A stretch of DNA of 40,471 nucleotides from JALOAF01 sp035446765 (GTDB lineage: Bacteria; Patescibacteriota; Gracilibacteria; Absconditabacterales; Absconditicoccaceae), in the NCBI GenBank assembly GCA_035446765.1, contig DAOTFU010000006.1:1-40471 (forward strand), written 5' to 3'. Both the position numbers and the translations under genes were made by a program. Every line of letters starts with the position of its first letter. The first letter of the stretch is position 1. The notes under the pieces were generated by a model. It was not told where the DNA came from. It did not search any database and saw only the letters and a list, made by a program, of their open reading frames with translations. This document shows positions 19,031-28,087 of this stretch, piece by piece.

Positions 19031-20191
19031 ATGATTATCAATGAAATTAAACCCGAATTCATACCAGGAGCAAAGATAAAGGTTCTATGAATCGGTGGTT
19101 GTGGTAATAAAGCAATCAATAGAATGATAAGCGAAGGACTTGATGGAGTAGAGTTCGTTGCTATCAATACTGACGCTCAAGACCTAGCATGAAGTCTAGC
19201 TCAAAAGAAATTAAACGTTGGTTTAAATCTAACTAAAGGTTTATGAGCTGGAGCAAATCCTGAAATAGGAAGAAAAGCTGCTGAAGAAAGTGAAGCAGAT
19301 ATCAAAAACATGTTACAAGATACAGACATGGTATTTATCACGTTGTGAATGTGAGGTGGTACATGAACATGAGCTGGTCCAGTAGTAGCAAATATCGCAA
19401 AAGAAATGGGAATATTGACAATATGAGTTGTAACAAAACCATTCTCTTTTGAAGGTAAAAAAAGAGAAACTAACGCAGATGAAGGTTTAGAAAAAATCAA
19501 AAACAACGTAGACACATTAATTGTAATACCAAATGACAAAATCTTCAATGTAATAGACAAAAAAACTACTTTCAAACAAGCTTTCTTGATGATAGATAAA
19601 ATATTGTACTCAGGTATCAAATGAATATCAGATCTTATTGTAAAACCTGGTGATATAAACATCGATTTTGCTGACATCAAAGTGGTTATGCAAAACTCTG
19701 GTAATGCATTACTTGGAATAGGTTATGGTGCATGAGAAAAAAGAGCTGTAGATGCAGCTAGAAAAGCTATTGAAAATCCATTGTTGGAGACAAATATAGA
19801 CAAAGCTAAAAGTATTATTTTTGCTGTAGCATGATGAACAGACCTAACTCCTACAGAAGTACAAGAAGCTGCTAATGTAATAGAAGAAATAATAGATAGT
19901 GATGTAAACATGATTTGGGGTATGAGTTTTGATGAAACAATGGAAGATGAAGTACAAGTAACAATTATAGCAACTGGATTTGAAGAACAAAGCAAAGACC
20001 CTATTATAAAAACACCAGATAGAGATCTTTTGGGTAGACCAACAAATCCAAGAAAAATTACAGAAAGCTTTATAGATAGGGCAGTAAGGACTAACTGATG
20101 ATCAGATGATGAAGAAATAAAAGATAAAAAACCAGAAGAGGATTTAGAAACGCCAGCATTCATTAGGAAAAGATTAAATAATCAAGATTAG
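19031..20191 (+). CDS. ftsZ: Cell division protein FtsZ
   Basis: A 386-residue tubulin-like GTPase that forms the division ring. The signature GMGGGTGTGAGP is at about residues 104-115, with four of its glycines written TGA. Also IGGCGNKAINRMI near the start, INTDAQDL, the T7-loop NVDFAD-like 'NIDFADIK', and a C-terminal acidic linker ending in ETPAFIRKRLNN, the conserved peptide that binds FtsA. The start ATG at 19031 is set by the homology. An ATG at 19024 is in another frame. Stop TAG. Confidence 0.98.
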
Positions 20192-20230
20192 TATTTAATA
20201 AATGTCAAATTTTAAAATATAACAAATACT

Positions 20231-20258
20231 TTGAAATTTGATTTTAAAAAAATATACT
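20231..20258 (+). promoter_or_regulatory. Promoter candidate for atpC
   Basis: TTGAAA (20231-20236), a 16-base spacer and TATACT (20253-20258), 32 bases before the ATG. This would allow atpC to be expressed separately from ftsAZ. Confidence 0.4.
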
Positions 20259-20290
20259 ATAAAATCTTTGTATTTAATTAAATCAAAAAA

Positions 20291-20728
20291 ATGAAATTAA
20301 AAATCTCAAGTCCAACAAAAACAATATTTGAATGAGAAATAAAACAAATCACTTTACCTACAGAAATTGGTGAAGTAAGTATATTGCCATGACATGCTCC
20401 TATGGTAACAGCATTAAAACCATGAATTATAAAGATAATACCAGAAAAGCAGGTATCAACTAGTGAATTTATTTTTTCTAAAAATACAATTTCTCTTAGT
20501 GTATCAAAATGAATGGCTTTTGTAGATGGTAAAATAGTTAGAGTAGTCACAGCTATTGCTACTACATGACTATCTGAATCAGCAAAAGATCTGGAAGATA
20601 GAAAATCCAAATTAGAAGAAGAAATCAAACAACTAAAAAAACAAGGTAGTATAGAGGAAATAGAAAAATCTTTGATACAACTTGAAAAAATAAATGCAGA
20701 TATCAAACTAAAAAAACTTAAATCTTAA
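20291..20728 (+). CDS. atpC: F-type ATP synthase epsilon subunit
   Basis: A 145-residue protein with the epsilon-subunit N-terminal beta sandwich: MKLKISSPTKTIFEGEIKQI, LPTEIGEVSILPGHAPMVTA, 'GMAFVDGKIVRVVTAIATT'. The C-terminal helical hairpin is Lys/Glu-rich. Epsilon couples and inhibits the F1 motor. No other ATP synthase gene is nearby; it stands alone after ftsZ (99-base gap) and before a terminator. Whether the rest of the complex exists elsewhere cannot be seen. Confidence 0.9.
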
Positions 20729-20747
20729 TTTCAAAAAATAAAAAAAT

Positions 20748-20772
20748 ATCGACCAATGTGGTCGATTTTTTT
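20748..20772. terminator. Bidirectional terminator between atpC and the secreted-protein gene
   Basis: A perfect 8 bp stem ATCGACCA/TGGTCGAT with a 3-base loop, T7 to the right and an A-run to the left. It suits the convergent genes on both sides. Confidence 0.85.
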
Positions 20773-20786
20773 ATTGCTTGAAAAAA

Positions 20787-21872
20787 TTAACTTCTACCAT
20801 AATAATATGATGAATAACTAGAATCATATCTATATATTTCTACTAAATCTCCATCTCATGAATATATATTTTTGTATACAGAGGAATTAAGTCAATAATT
20901 AGTTTTATTTACCTCCACAATATCATCGATTTTTTTTGGCACAACTCAAACTAAATAACTGTTATTTCATTGTTCATAAACCTTAAAATAAATTGACTCA
21001 TCAAAATCATTTTTTACTATAAACTTTTTTGAATTTTCATACATTGCGGCATCATCACCATATATTTTATTTCAATAATAAAATGATCGCCACTTGCTAT
21101 GTGGATATCTTTCTACCACATCTAAATTTGGCATAATCAAAGATAATCTAAATAATTGTGTGCTAGAACCACAAGCTCAAGCATAAAACATATATTTTTT
21201 ACTTGTTGTTCATTTACAAGAATTCGGATCATAAGATATTAAATTATTTAAATCTAACTCCTGATTGGGCTTCAATTCAAATCATTCCAAATGTGAAACA
21301 GCAGCTCTATAATTAGTCAAAGAACAATGACTTCTATTGGCAAGATAAGTGGGAACCACATAAAAAGAATAGTCGTAGAAATTCATTTTAGCTAAAATAG
21401 ACTTATCAATTCTAATTTTAAAATTATTATTCTCCAAGTAGGTTATAACTACTTTTTTATAAATACTATCATTATATCCATTATATTCATCTATAACAGA
21501 ATGATAAAATTGAGGTTTTACTGGTTTATAAAAAAACATGTCCTTATCTTGATAATAATTGCCAAAACCTATAAGATCATCCAATAAATAATTTAAAGCT
21601 TCATCAGTCGATATCTTTAATATATTAGATTTATTCAACAAACATATTGGCGAAACCTCCACGTATTGATTAAAACGATCAACCTCACATTCATTGTTCT
21701 TTATCTGATTGAAATCAGCAAAAAACTTAACAACTGAAATATTTCTTTTAGATTTTTTTACTAAATCAATATCATTTACAAAGCTGTCAAAAGTTACAAC
21801 ATTGTCAGCATTTGTAAATCAAAAAAATAATAATCATAAAACCAATAAATATACAATCTTAATTTTACGCAT
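20787..21872 (-). CDS. Secreted or envelope protein of unknown function
   Basis: A 361-residue protein with a clear signal peptide, MRKIKIVYLLVLGLLFFGFTNA, probably cut after 'TNA'. The mature part is rich in Tyr and Asn, has several Cys (for example NECEVDRF, SPICLL, SYDPNSCKG, GACGSS) and ends in a Tyr/Ser run (SSYSSYYYGRS). No known domain is recognised. An in-frame ATG five codons upstream (21885-21887) is an alternative start; the shorter form gives the more standard signal peptide. Probably outside the cell or on the surface. Confidence 0.7.
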
Positions 21873-22000
21873 AAAAAACAAATACATATCCTAAAAATTA
21901 CATACTCTATTATATATAAACAACAAAATTATGTCAAAAAAAGATAACTTGAAAAAAAAACTAATTTCATCATACTAAACACCATAACTTGATAGCTTTT

Positions 22001-22024
22001 AACTTTATGAACTTTAAACTAACA
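22001..22024 (+). repeat. CTTTTAACT leader motif, copy 1
   Basis: AACTTTATGAACTTTAAACT lies just before the ATG of the methylase gene. Related copies precede tRNA-Trp (24920-24950) and dnaB (37545-37575). Confidence 0.5.
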
Positions 22025-23080
22025 ATGTATTTTGCAATAATCTGAAAAAATAAAACAATTAGTCTCAAAGAACTGGAACTAGTCAATCCCCAAAATATAA
22101 AAGAAATAACAAATATTCTTATCACATTTGATATAGATAAACCAGAATTATTACAGACTTTATGATGAGTAATCAAACGAGGTAAAGTAGTAGAAAAAGA
22201 TGATCTCTCAAAAGAAATCGAATGAAAAAAGATATTATGAACAAAAGAAAAAGAATTGTGATTGAAGTTAAAAAAAGAATATTGAATTAAAAGATTTAAA
22301 ACAGTTGATTGGCTAAAAACAGACATTGAAGTGAAAAAAAAGTGAATTGAGATAATAAGATTTCATCAAAATCTGTGAGTGGTAAAATGATATCAAGACA
22401 TCAAATTTTACGAAAAAGTAGAATTCGACAAACCTGGACGTAGTATGAAAATGTGAATGATGCCAGCAAAACTAACACATATAATGATAAATATAGGACT
22501 TCAGAATTCAGAATTCATAGTGCAGAAAAACTCTGAACCATGAATCATAAACTCTGAACTTAAGATCTACGATCCATTTGCCGGTTCTGGTACTACAGGA
22601 TTTATAGCAAACTACTTATGATACGATTTCATATGATCAGATATAAATATAGAACATCTAAAAATCAATCAAGATCGATGGTCAAAACAAAATGAATGCA
22701 ACAAAAAATCTTTTGAAATATTTCAACACGATATCAATGATCCTATACCAGAAGACAAATTAACAGAAGAAACATTGATAATATCAGAGTGACGACTGTG
22801 ACCAATTGTCACACAGATGACTAGAAAATCAGAAGTACAAAAATACCAACAAGAAGTACGGGATTTGTACAGAGAATTTATATACAAAATCTCAAATGCA
22901 AAAAAGAGAAACAACATAAAAGCTGTTTTTACAATACCTTATTACCTAAAGTTTGAAAATTTCCTAGAAAAAGAGATTAAATCTCTTTGTGAATATTTAA
23001 AACTAAATTTCGATTCAGTAGATGAAGTTTACTCTAGAGAAAAACAAAAAGTTGGTAGAAAAATTATTATTATAAAATAA
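22025..23080 (+). CDS. Trm11/UPF0020-like RNA methyltransferase
   Basis: A 351-residue SAM-dependent methylase. Seen: 'PGRSMKMGMMPAKLTHIMIN' as in the Trm-G10/Trm11 group, motif I DPFAGSGTTGFIANYLG, the acidic SAM-contact 'IGSDIN', and SEGRLGPIVT, which corresponds to the TEPYLGP-type motif IV. The N-terminus (MYFAIIGKNKTISLKELEL) looks like the start of the THUMP-type region. Probably N2-methylation of a tRNA guanosine, by family. A repeat-derived insert (NSEF...NSEP...NSEL) lies right before motif I. A second ATG at 22007 is in frame but inside the repeat leader. Confidence 0.8.
22500..22560. repeat. NSEL/NSEF-coding repeat cluster in the methylase gene
   Basis: Tandem CAGAATT words and two AACTCTGAAC words in frame, coding QNSEF, QKNSEP and INSEL directly before DPFAGSGTT. 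It shares words and reading phase with 14324-14357. Confidence 0.7.
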
Positions 23081-23094
23081 ATAATAATACAACA

Positions 23095-23138
23095 TCACCC
23101 GGGTTCTATAGACATCAAACATATCTGAACCCGGGTGA
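23095..23138. repeat. CCCGGG-core palindromic repeat, copy 2
   Basis: A perfect 12 bp inverted repeat TCACCCGGGTTC / GAACCCGGGTGA with a 20-base loop that begins TATA as in copy 1 (6885-6926). It again sits between convergent genes, 14 bases after a stop codon. Confidence 0.8.
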
Positions 23139-23145
23139 AACAAAG

Positions 23146-23790
23146 CTACTTAAATAATTTCCAAATCCATTTTTGAATATTAATTATCGGCGTAATAAGT
23201 ATTTTTTTCAATAATTTATAGACTTGTTTTTGAAACAAAACTATAGGTACCAACACACCAATTATGAAACCAGCGATAATATCTGTAGGCCAGTGGACTC
23301 ATACAGCCACCCTAGATATTCACATGATTACAGCAAACAACAAAAATATTGCTCACAAATATTTAAATTTTTTATCTTTATTTTTAGATCACCACAAAAA
23401 CAAGGCAACAGCTATTCACATAGACGTAGCAGCATGATCTGATGGAAAAGAACTTTGTGGTAAAAATCTGTGTAATATAGTCTCTATCTTTTCATAATCC
23501 ATTCATAATAACAGATTTGGTCTAAGTTTATCAAAAAACAATTGAGTAGATATATTTACTAACATAGACAATACTCAAGCCCAAAAAATCCACAAAGCAG
23601 ATTCTTTGTAGTATATTTTATTTTTTACAATTCATACAATATACAATATCACAAGTAGCACAGGATAGAAAAATACAAAAATATCTGCACTTAAAGGTAC
23701 AGAATACATCAAGAAATCATTATATTTGATATATTCATTTAAAAACAACAATAAATTTTTTCACCAAATCGGCTCTTGCATAGGAATCAT
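23146..23790 (-). CDS. PAP2-family membrane phosphatase
   Basis: A 214-residue protein with about five membrane helices. The phosphatase motifs are KLRPN (motif 1; the usual upstream Lys of KxxxxxxRP is not at the standard spacing), FPSDHAATSMG (motif 2) and SRVAVGVHWPTDIIAG (motif 3, with catalytic His and Asp). Likely substrates are undecaprenyl diphosphate or lipid phosphates at the outer face, inferred from the family. It starts 3 bases after the nth stop, so both are co-transcribed. Confidence 0.88.
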
Positions 23791-23793
23791 TAA

Positions 23794-24423
23794 TTATTTA
23801 TTTTGATTATAAAATTTACAAAAATCTCTGAAGGGGCAGTCAACACACTTGGGCTTTCTTGCTATACAGTGATAACGACCAAACAATATCAAACCATGAT
23901 GTGCCACACCTTTGTATTTATCTGGTACTTTCTTTTCAAGTAATTCTGAAGTCTTTTCTGGTACTTTTGCATTTATCAATCATAATCTGTTTGACACTCT
24001 ATGTACATGCGTATCTGCTGCAATTACTTTCGCTCAAAACAAAACATAAGATACTACTTTGGCAGTTTTGATTCAAACACCAGGTAAGATCTGTAAAACA
24101 TCTAAATCATTTCTCAACAAACTTGGATCTTCAAACAACATTTTAGATGTCTCAAAAATATTTTTAGCTTTATTTTTGTAATAATTTATCGAAGATATCG
24201 CTTTTGTAAAAGCTTCTAATCACATATCTAAAACATCTTTGGGACCCTTAACAGTTTTGTACAATCTGTCTGTTATCTTATTTACTTGTTTATCTGTAGC
24301 TTGAGCTGATAATATTACAGATACCAACAATTGAAAATCATTTCAATAATTAAGTTCTGTATTTGCATCTGGATACATTTCACCCAATTTTGTAAACAAA
24401 AAATCTATATTCTCTCTTTTCAT
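23794..24423 (-). CDS. nth: Endonuclease III, base-excision repair glycosylase
   Basis: A 209-residue DNA glycosylase/AP lyase for oxidised pyrimidines. The helix-hairpin-helix LPGVGIKTAKVV carries the catalytic Lys, ADTHVHRVSNRLG the catalytic Asp. The iron-sulfur loop is CIARKPKCVDCPFRDFC (C-x6-C-x2-C-x5-C). Length is normal. 'LLVSVILSAQATD' is also typical. The gene is followed by the PAP2 gene after 3 bases. Confidence 0.96.
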
Positions 24424-24523
24424 ATAAAAATAACAATATAAATATAAAAATCATTTTATAAAAAATTAAAGTCTTTACAACAAAAATTTCCTTGAACTTT
24501 TGGACTAATTCACTAAAAGTACT

Positions 24524-24868
24524 TTTGTCTAAACGAGGTATTAATCCGATAAAATCGGGTAGGAAAGTCCTGACATTGAAAAAAGATTAAGATCTAACAG
24601 ATCTTGGACCGCCCCGGTCTAAAAACCGGGGGCAAACGAAAGTGCCACAGAAACGTAAACTACCACGCAGTACTGCGTGGGAAAGATGCAACGTGAAGAT
24701 GTCCGCAAGGGCTACTTCTACTCAGTCAAACAGATTGTTTGTCGAGGGGTAAACCGTAATCAATGCAAGCTTATTCGTCCTTTGTTGGCGGAAGTGCACA
24801 ATACTTGTTATAAGCAAGTTCAGACACATTATACCATAATACATAATCGGGCTTACAGTTTAGACAAA
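24524..24868 (+). ncRNA. rnpB: RNase P RNA
   Basis: About 345 nt of G+C-richer sequence with the bacterial RNase P core. P1 pairs TTTGTCTAAAC (24524-24534) with GTTTAGACAAA (24858-24868). AGGAAAGTCC (24561-24570) is the 5' conserved block with P4. CCACAGAAAC near 24645, GGGTAAACC near 24748 and TAATCGGGCTTACAG near 24844 give the other universal blocks. The ends are set by P1. It matures tRNA 5' ends, and tRNA-Trp lies just downstream. Confidence 0.93.
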
Positions 24869-24919
24869 TTAATAAAAAAGTTACAAAGTTCATAAATTTA
24901 TAAAGTTCTCAACACTTTT

Positions 24920-24952
24920 GACTTTAAACTTTAAAAACTTTTAACTAACAAG
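24920..24952 (+). repeat. CTTTTAACT leader motif, copy 2
   Basis: ACTTTAAACTTTAAAAACTTTTAACTA is read in two overlapping near-copies, ending a few bases before the tRNA-Trp 5' end. Confidence 0.5.
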
Positions 24953-24956
24953 ATAT

Positions 24957-25029
24957 AGGGCTATAGCTCAGTTGGTAGAGCAGCGGTCTCCAAAGCCGCG
25001 TGTCGCAGGTTCAAATCCTGCTAGTCCTG
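24957..25029 (+). tRNA. tRNA-Trp (CCA)
   Basis: A full cloverleaf: acceptor AGGGCTA/TAGTCCT, anticodon stem GCGGT/GCCGC with loop CTCCAAA (anticodon CCA), T arm GCAGG TTCAAAT CCTGC, discriminator G. CCA is not encoded. The CCA anticodon reads UGG only, consistent with UGA not being Trp. Confidence 0.97.
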
Positions 25030-25059
25030 TATTTTTTTGTTATTTTAAAAAATAGCTTA

Positions 25060-25140
25060 TTAGTAACCCGCAAAATTGCAGATCAAAACTCCGCGTAGTG
25101 GGTTTTCGCCCCGCTATGAAGGGCAAAATTCCCGCAAACC
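25060..25140. other. GC-rich non-coding block after tRNA-Trp
   Basis: About 80 bases with far more G+C than the flanks. It holds AGTAACCCGC, which also occurs in the repeat at 39029-39085, and repeated CCCGC/GGGC words that can form several small hairpins. No gene is visible. Confidence 0.4.
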
Positions 25141-25153
25141 ATTGCTAGATTAA

Positions 25154-25181
25154 ATATCAGTTTTGAACTGGTATTTTTTTG
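25154..25181 (+). terminator. Rho-independent terminator after tRNA-Trp
   Basis: ATATCAGTT pairs with AACTGGTAT (one G-T pair) around TTG, followed by T7. Confidence 0.85.
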
Positions 25182-25240
25182 TTTAAAAAAAGTTGAAGAC
25201 ATAAAAACCTTCAACTATAAAAATTAAATCTACTTAAAAT

Positions 25241-25585
25241 TTAATTTGGTCTTGGTGGATCTAAATAATTTAAAACATCATAAACACTCTTATCAAGATA
25301 CTCAAGAAGAAGGTTTTCCCCTTCAAAATGATCTTTAAAATATAAATCTAAATCAAATGCTAATTTGATAATTAAGTAACCTAAATTTGAATGCTTAAAT
25401 TTTTGGCGTTTTTTGTAAATACTAAATACTTCACTATCTTCAATAGAAAAAGAAATTTTCATGCTAAGTTCTTTTTTCTTCGAATAAGATTGTATAGTAG
25501 TATCTATATATAAAACACCTTGTTTAAAAGCCTTAATAATTTTTTTCTTAAGCTCATCACTTAGTTCAGTTTCTTTTTTTGTCAT
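25241..25585 (-). CDS. Hypothetical 114-residue protein
   Basis: MTKKETELSDELKKKIIKAFKQ starts a mixed helix/strand protein ('YIDTTIQSYSKKKELSMKIS', 'FDLDLYFKDHFEGENLLLEY', end NYLDPPRPN). It has only three glycines and no TGA codon, so the code cannot be tested. An IS element sits about 60 bases upstream of its start. A 14-base palindrome lies between. Family not recognised. Confidence 0.6.
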   Translation of the reverse strand: MTKKETELSDELKKKIIKAFKQGVLYIDTTIQSYSKKKELSMKISFSIEDSEVFSIYKKRQKFKHSNLGYLIIKLAFDLDLYFKDHFEGENLLLEYLDKSVYDVLNYLDPPRPN

Positions 25586-25606
25586 TTTATTATATATTAT
25601 GTTTCT

Positions 25607-25620
25607 ATACTACATAGTAT
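25607..25620. promoter_or_regulatory. Operator-like palindrome upstream of the 25241 gene
   Basis: ATACTA CA TAGTAT, two perfect 6-base arms, 21 bases before the start codon (minus strand). Suits a small dimeric repressor, unproven. Confidence 0.3.
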
Positions 25621-25631
25621 GAATTTATTTT

Positions 25632-25646
25632 AATAAGTCAATATTT
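25632..25646. repeat. Target site duplication, left copy
   Basis: AATAAGTCAATATTT, identical to 26646-26660. It flanks the IS element directly. Confidence 0.85.
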
Positions 25647-26645
25647 TGTTCTATTGCAAAATCAAGGTTACATTCTTTTTAATAAATTCCAATTTTTCAT
25701 AAGGAGTCATTCTGTTCATTCATAATCAATTATGTTTTCTTTTTGTGTTGTAATATGAGTTTCGTTGTCGAAGCATATAATTCGCTTCATGTATGCTTAT
25801 TAGATAAGGCCACTTTCTAATTTCTCGTTTATTTTGTGTTTGATGGTACCTTTCTACTTTACCATTATGCTCTGGGTGATATGCTTCATTTTTAATATGA
25901 GTTATATTTAATTCTTTTAAATAATTTGTTATTGTTTTTGAAAACTCTCTTCATTGACCAGTTCTTATTGATTTTATTGAGAATGGCATTCTACGTATTA
26001 ATTCATTTATAAAGTCTTTTGTACTATCTATGCAAGAACTTTCATATGCTTTAGAGAATACTGTTCTTGTGCAATCGTCTATTGCATCATATACTACAAA
26101 CTTTCTATGTCTACCAAATGGATACGCAGTATCCACTTGTATTTCTTCTCATGGACTTCATAATGAATATAACTTAGGTTTCTTTTTTGGTCTTTTGATT
26201 AATTTATAATATCTTACATTCCTTCTTTTCAATATCCTATATACTGTTGATTGATCCATTATTATATTTTCCTCTTCTTCTAATCTATATTTTAATTCTT
26301 GTGGTCATTCCATCTTATGCCTTAATGCCATATTTGCTACTTTAACCTCTATTTCCTCAGGAGTTTTGTTCCATGCTTTTCACTTTTTTGGTCATGATTT
26401 TTCTGGTATTAATCAACCTATTCAATGAATTTTATATCTACTTTTCCATTTATGAATTGTTTTTCTTGTTACAGAAAGTAGCTCCGCTACTTCCTGTACT
26501 TTCCTTTTCTTTTGAAGTATATCTTCAATCAATCTTGCTCTCATTTTTATCATCTCAAAACATAAATACATGAGTATTGGTTAGTGATTAAACACTATAT
26601 ATTATACTCACAATTTATGTAACCGCAATTGCAGCAATTATAACA
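25647..26645 (-). mobile_element. IS481-like insertion sequence, 999 bp
   Basis: One transposase gene between imperfect terminal inverted repeats of about 27-29 bp. Each end begins TGTT and holds TTGC and GGTTACAT in the same order; the two differ by small gaps. A perfect 15 bp target duplication on both sides shows one intact insertion event. TGT ends and a long duplication agree with IS481. The target lies upstream of the 25241 gene. The transposase lacks one catalytic Asp, so the copy may be dead unless helped in trans. Confidence 0.85.
25651..26553 (-). CDS. IS481-like transposase with altered DDE triad
   Basis: A 300-residue protein. An N-terminal helix-turn-helix (RKVQEVAELLSVTRKTIHKW) is followed by a second DNA-binding helix block and the rve core: 'QVDTAYPFGRHRK' (first Asp), 'AIDDCTRTVFSKAY', then IRTGQGREF where TDNGSEF is expected, and 'AYHPEHNGKVERYHQ' with the final Glu. 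The second Asp is thus Gly (GGT). The frame includes several TGA glycines (for example IHGIGGLIP and KHNGLGMNRM), so it has long lived in this code. The start used is MIKMRARL; an ATG further up is also in frame. Confidence 0.88.
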
Positions 26646-26660
26646 AATAAGTCAATATTT
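26646..26660. repeat. Target site duplication, right copy
   Basis: Identical to 25632-25646. The 238 bases that follow up to the GNAT gene are AT-rich with a GC-richer patch (about 26705-26760) and no gene; a weak hairpin with T-run is near 26789-26818. Confidence 0.85.
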
Positions 26661-26898
26661 AAAAAAGGATTAGTGCTATCTTCCTAATCTACTCAATATG
26701 TTTACACACCCCCACGGAGCAGAACATACTCTACGGGTTTTTATCCCGCTTGGCAGCAGTATAAGAAAAATATCGATCCTACCAATAAAATATTAGCATT
26801 CAGATTAGTATTCTTTTTGTCACACAAAAAACCAAACTTGATTTTACAGCAAACTTCAATATCAAAAAAATAATATTTTATCATAAAAAATATAACAA

Positions 26899-27318
26899 GT
26901 GGCATTAACCATTAAATTTGCAAATATAGAAGATAGAGATTTACTTGTAGATTTTTTCTCTAAACATTTAGAAAAAGATAATGACTGAATCTATAGTGAA
27001 GAATTTACTTGTCCATATGGAATAAAACGAGCTATAAATAGAAATCAAATAGTAATAGCAAAAGACGACAAACAAATTATTTGAGCATTGAGATTTTATC
27101 CACAAAAGAAAAAAGATATTACATCACTTTATCAGTTTGCTATAATAAAAAATCGAAGATGAAAAGAATTACTAAAAACAATGCTAAGAGAAACCAAAAA
27201 TAAGACTATACAATCTCGCTGTAAAAAAGAAGCTAAATTTAATGAATACTACAAGAAAACAGGACGAAAACTAATCAAGACCGACAAACATGGAAATCTA
27301 CGACAATTAGAATTATAG
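26899..27318 (+). CDS. GNAT-like N-acetyltransferase
   Basis: A 139-residue protein that begins TIKFANIEDRDLLVDFFSKHL, a typical GNAT opening, then 'NQIVIAKDDKQIIGALRFYP' and 'LYQFAIIKNRRGKELLKTML', which stands for the acetyl-CoA pyrophosphate loop (R/Q-x-x-G-x-G/A). In the loop RRGK, the Gly is TGA. No ATG is near; the start is the GTG at 26899 (VALTIKF). The acceptor is unknown. ung follows after 28 bases. Confidence 0.75.
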
Positions 27319-27346
27319 GATTTTATTTTAAAATCAATAGATAGGT

Positions 27347-28024
27347 ATGGTGTTACCAAAAATCGAAGAAAGCCGAAAAAAAGAACTACAAGAGGAGTTT
27401 AAAAAACCATATTTTCTTGAAATAAAAAATTTTTTGGAAAAAGAAAAAACTGAATGAAAAACCATATATCCAGCATGAAAAGATGTCTTTAGCGCTTATG
27501 ATTCTACACCATTTAACCAAGTAAAAGTGGTAATAATATGACAAGATCCATATCATTGACCATGACAAGCACACTGATTGTGTTTCTCTGTACTACCGTG
27601 AGTCAAACAACCACCATCTTTAAAAAATATATTTAAAGAATTAAAAAATGATTTAGATATAGAATCACCACAAGATTGATACTTACAAAAACGAGCAGAG
27701 CAGTGAGTATTTATGATCAATGCTTCTCTTACGGTCAGAAGATGAGAACCCATGTCACATAGCAAAATATGACGAGAAATGTTTACGGATGCTACGATAA
27801 AAACACTATCAGACAAAAAAGAATGACTAATTTTTGTGCTATGGGGCGCTTTTGCACAGGTAAAAAAATCCATTATAGACACAAATAGACATACAATATT
27901 AGAGGCTCCACACCCATCACCATTTAGTGCAAATAGGGGATTCTTCTGATCTAAACCATTTTCTACTATAAATAAAATACTGAAATCCCAGTGAAAAAGA
28001 GAAATAAATCGAGATTTAAACTAA
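27347..28024 (+). CDS. ung: Uracil-DNA glycosylase, family 1
   Basis: A 225-residue enzyme that removes uracil from DNA. Motif A is GQDPYHGPGQAHGLCFSV with the catalytic Asp; motif B is HPSPFSANRGFFG with the catalytic His. 'NASLTVRRGEPMSHSK' and 'LWGAFAQ' complete the set. Most motif glycines are TGA. A slightly better start context (AGATAGGT) than average precedes the ATG. The length is typical. Confidence 0.97.
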
Positions 28025-28087
28025 TTAAAAATTTGTATTATTTCCCAAAAAAATTAAAATTAAGTATATTTATAAAAATATAAATAT

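Noticed and set aside
19024..19033. An earlier ATG (19024) for ftsZ
   Set aside because: It is in a different frame from the FtsZ coding sequence.
19201..20163. Two long minus-strand frames (159 and 146 codons)
   Set aside because: Shadows of ftsZ with the same serine-rich bias; FtsZ itself is certain.
24677..24895. A 72-codon frame starting MGKMQREDVRKGYF
   Set aside because: It lies wholly within and just beyond the RNase P RNA, whose conserved blocks and P1 pairing explain the sequence.
25632..26660. The 15-base direct repeat as a chance AT-rich match
   Set aside because: It is identical over 15 bases and abuts inverted ends that both begin TGTT around a transposase gene, so a target duplication is the better explanation.
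26789..26818. Hairpin AATATTA/TAGTATT with a short T-run
   Set aside because: Weak stem with a G-T pair and no gene upstream on that strand to terminate; likely chance in AT-rich DNA.
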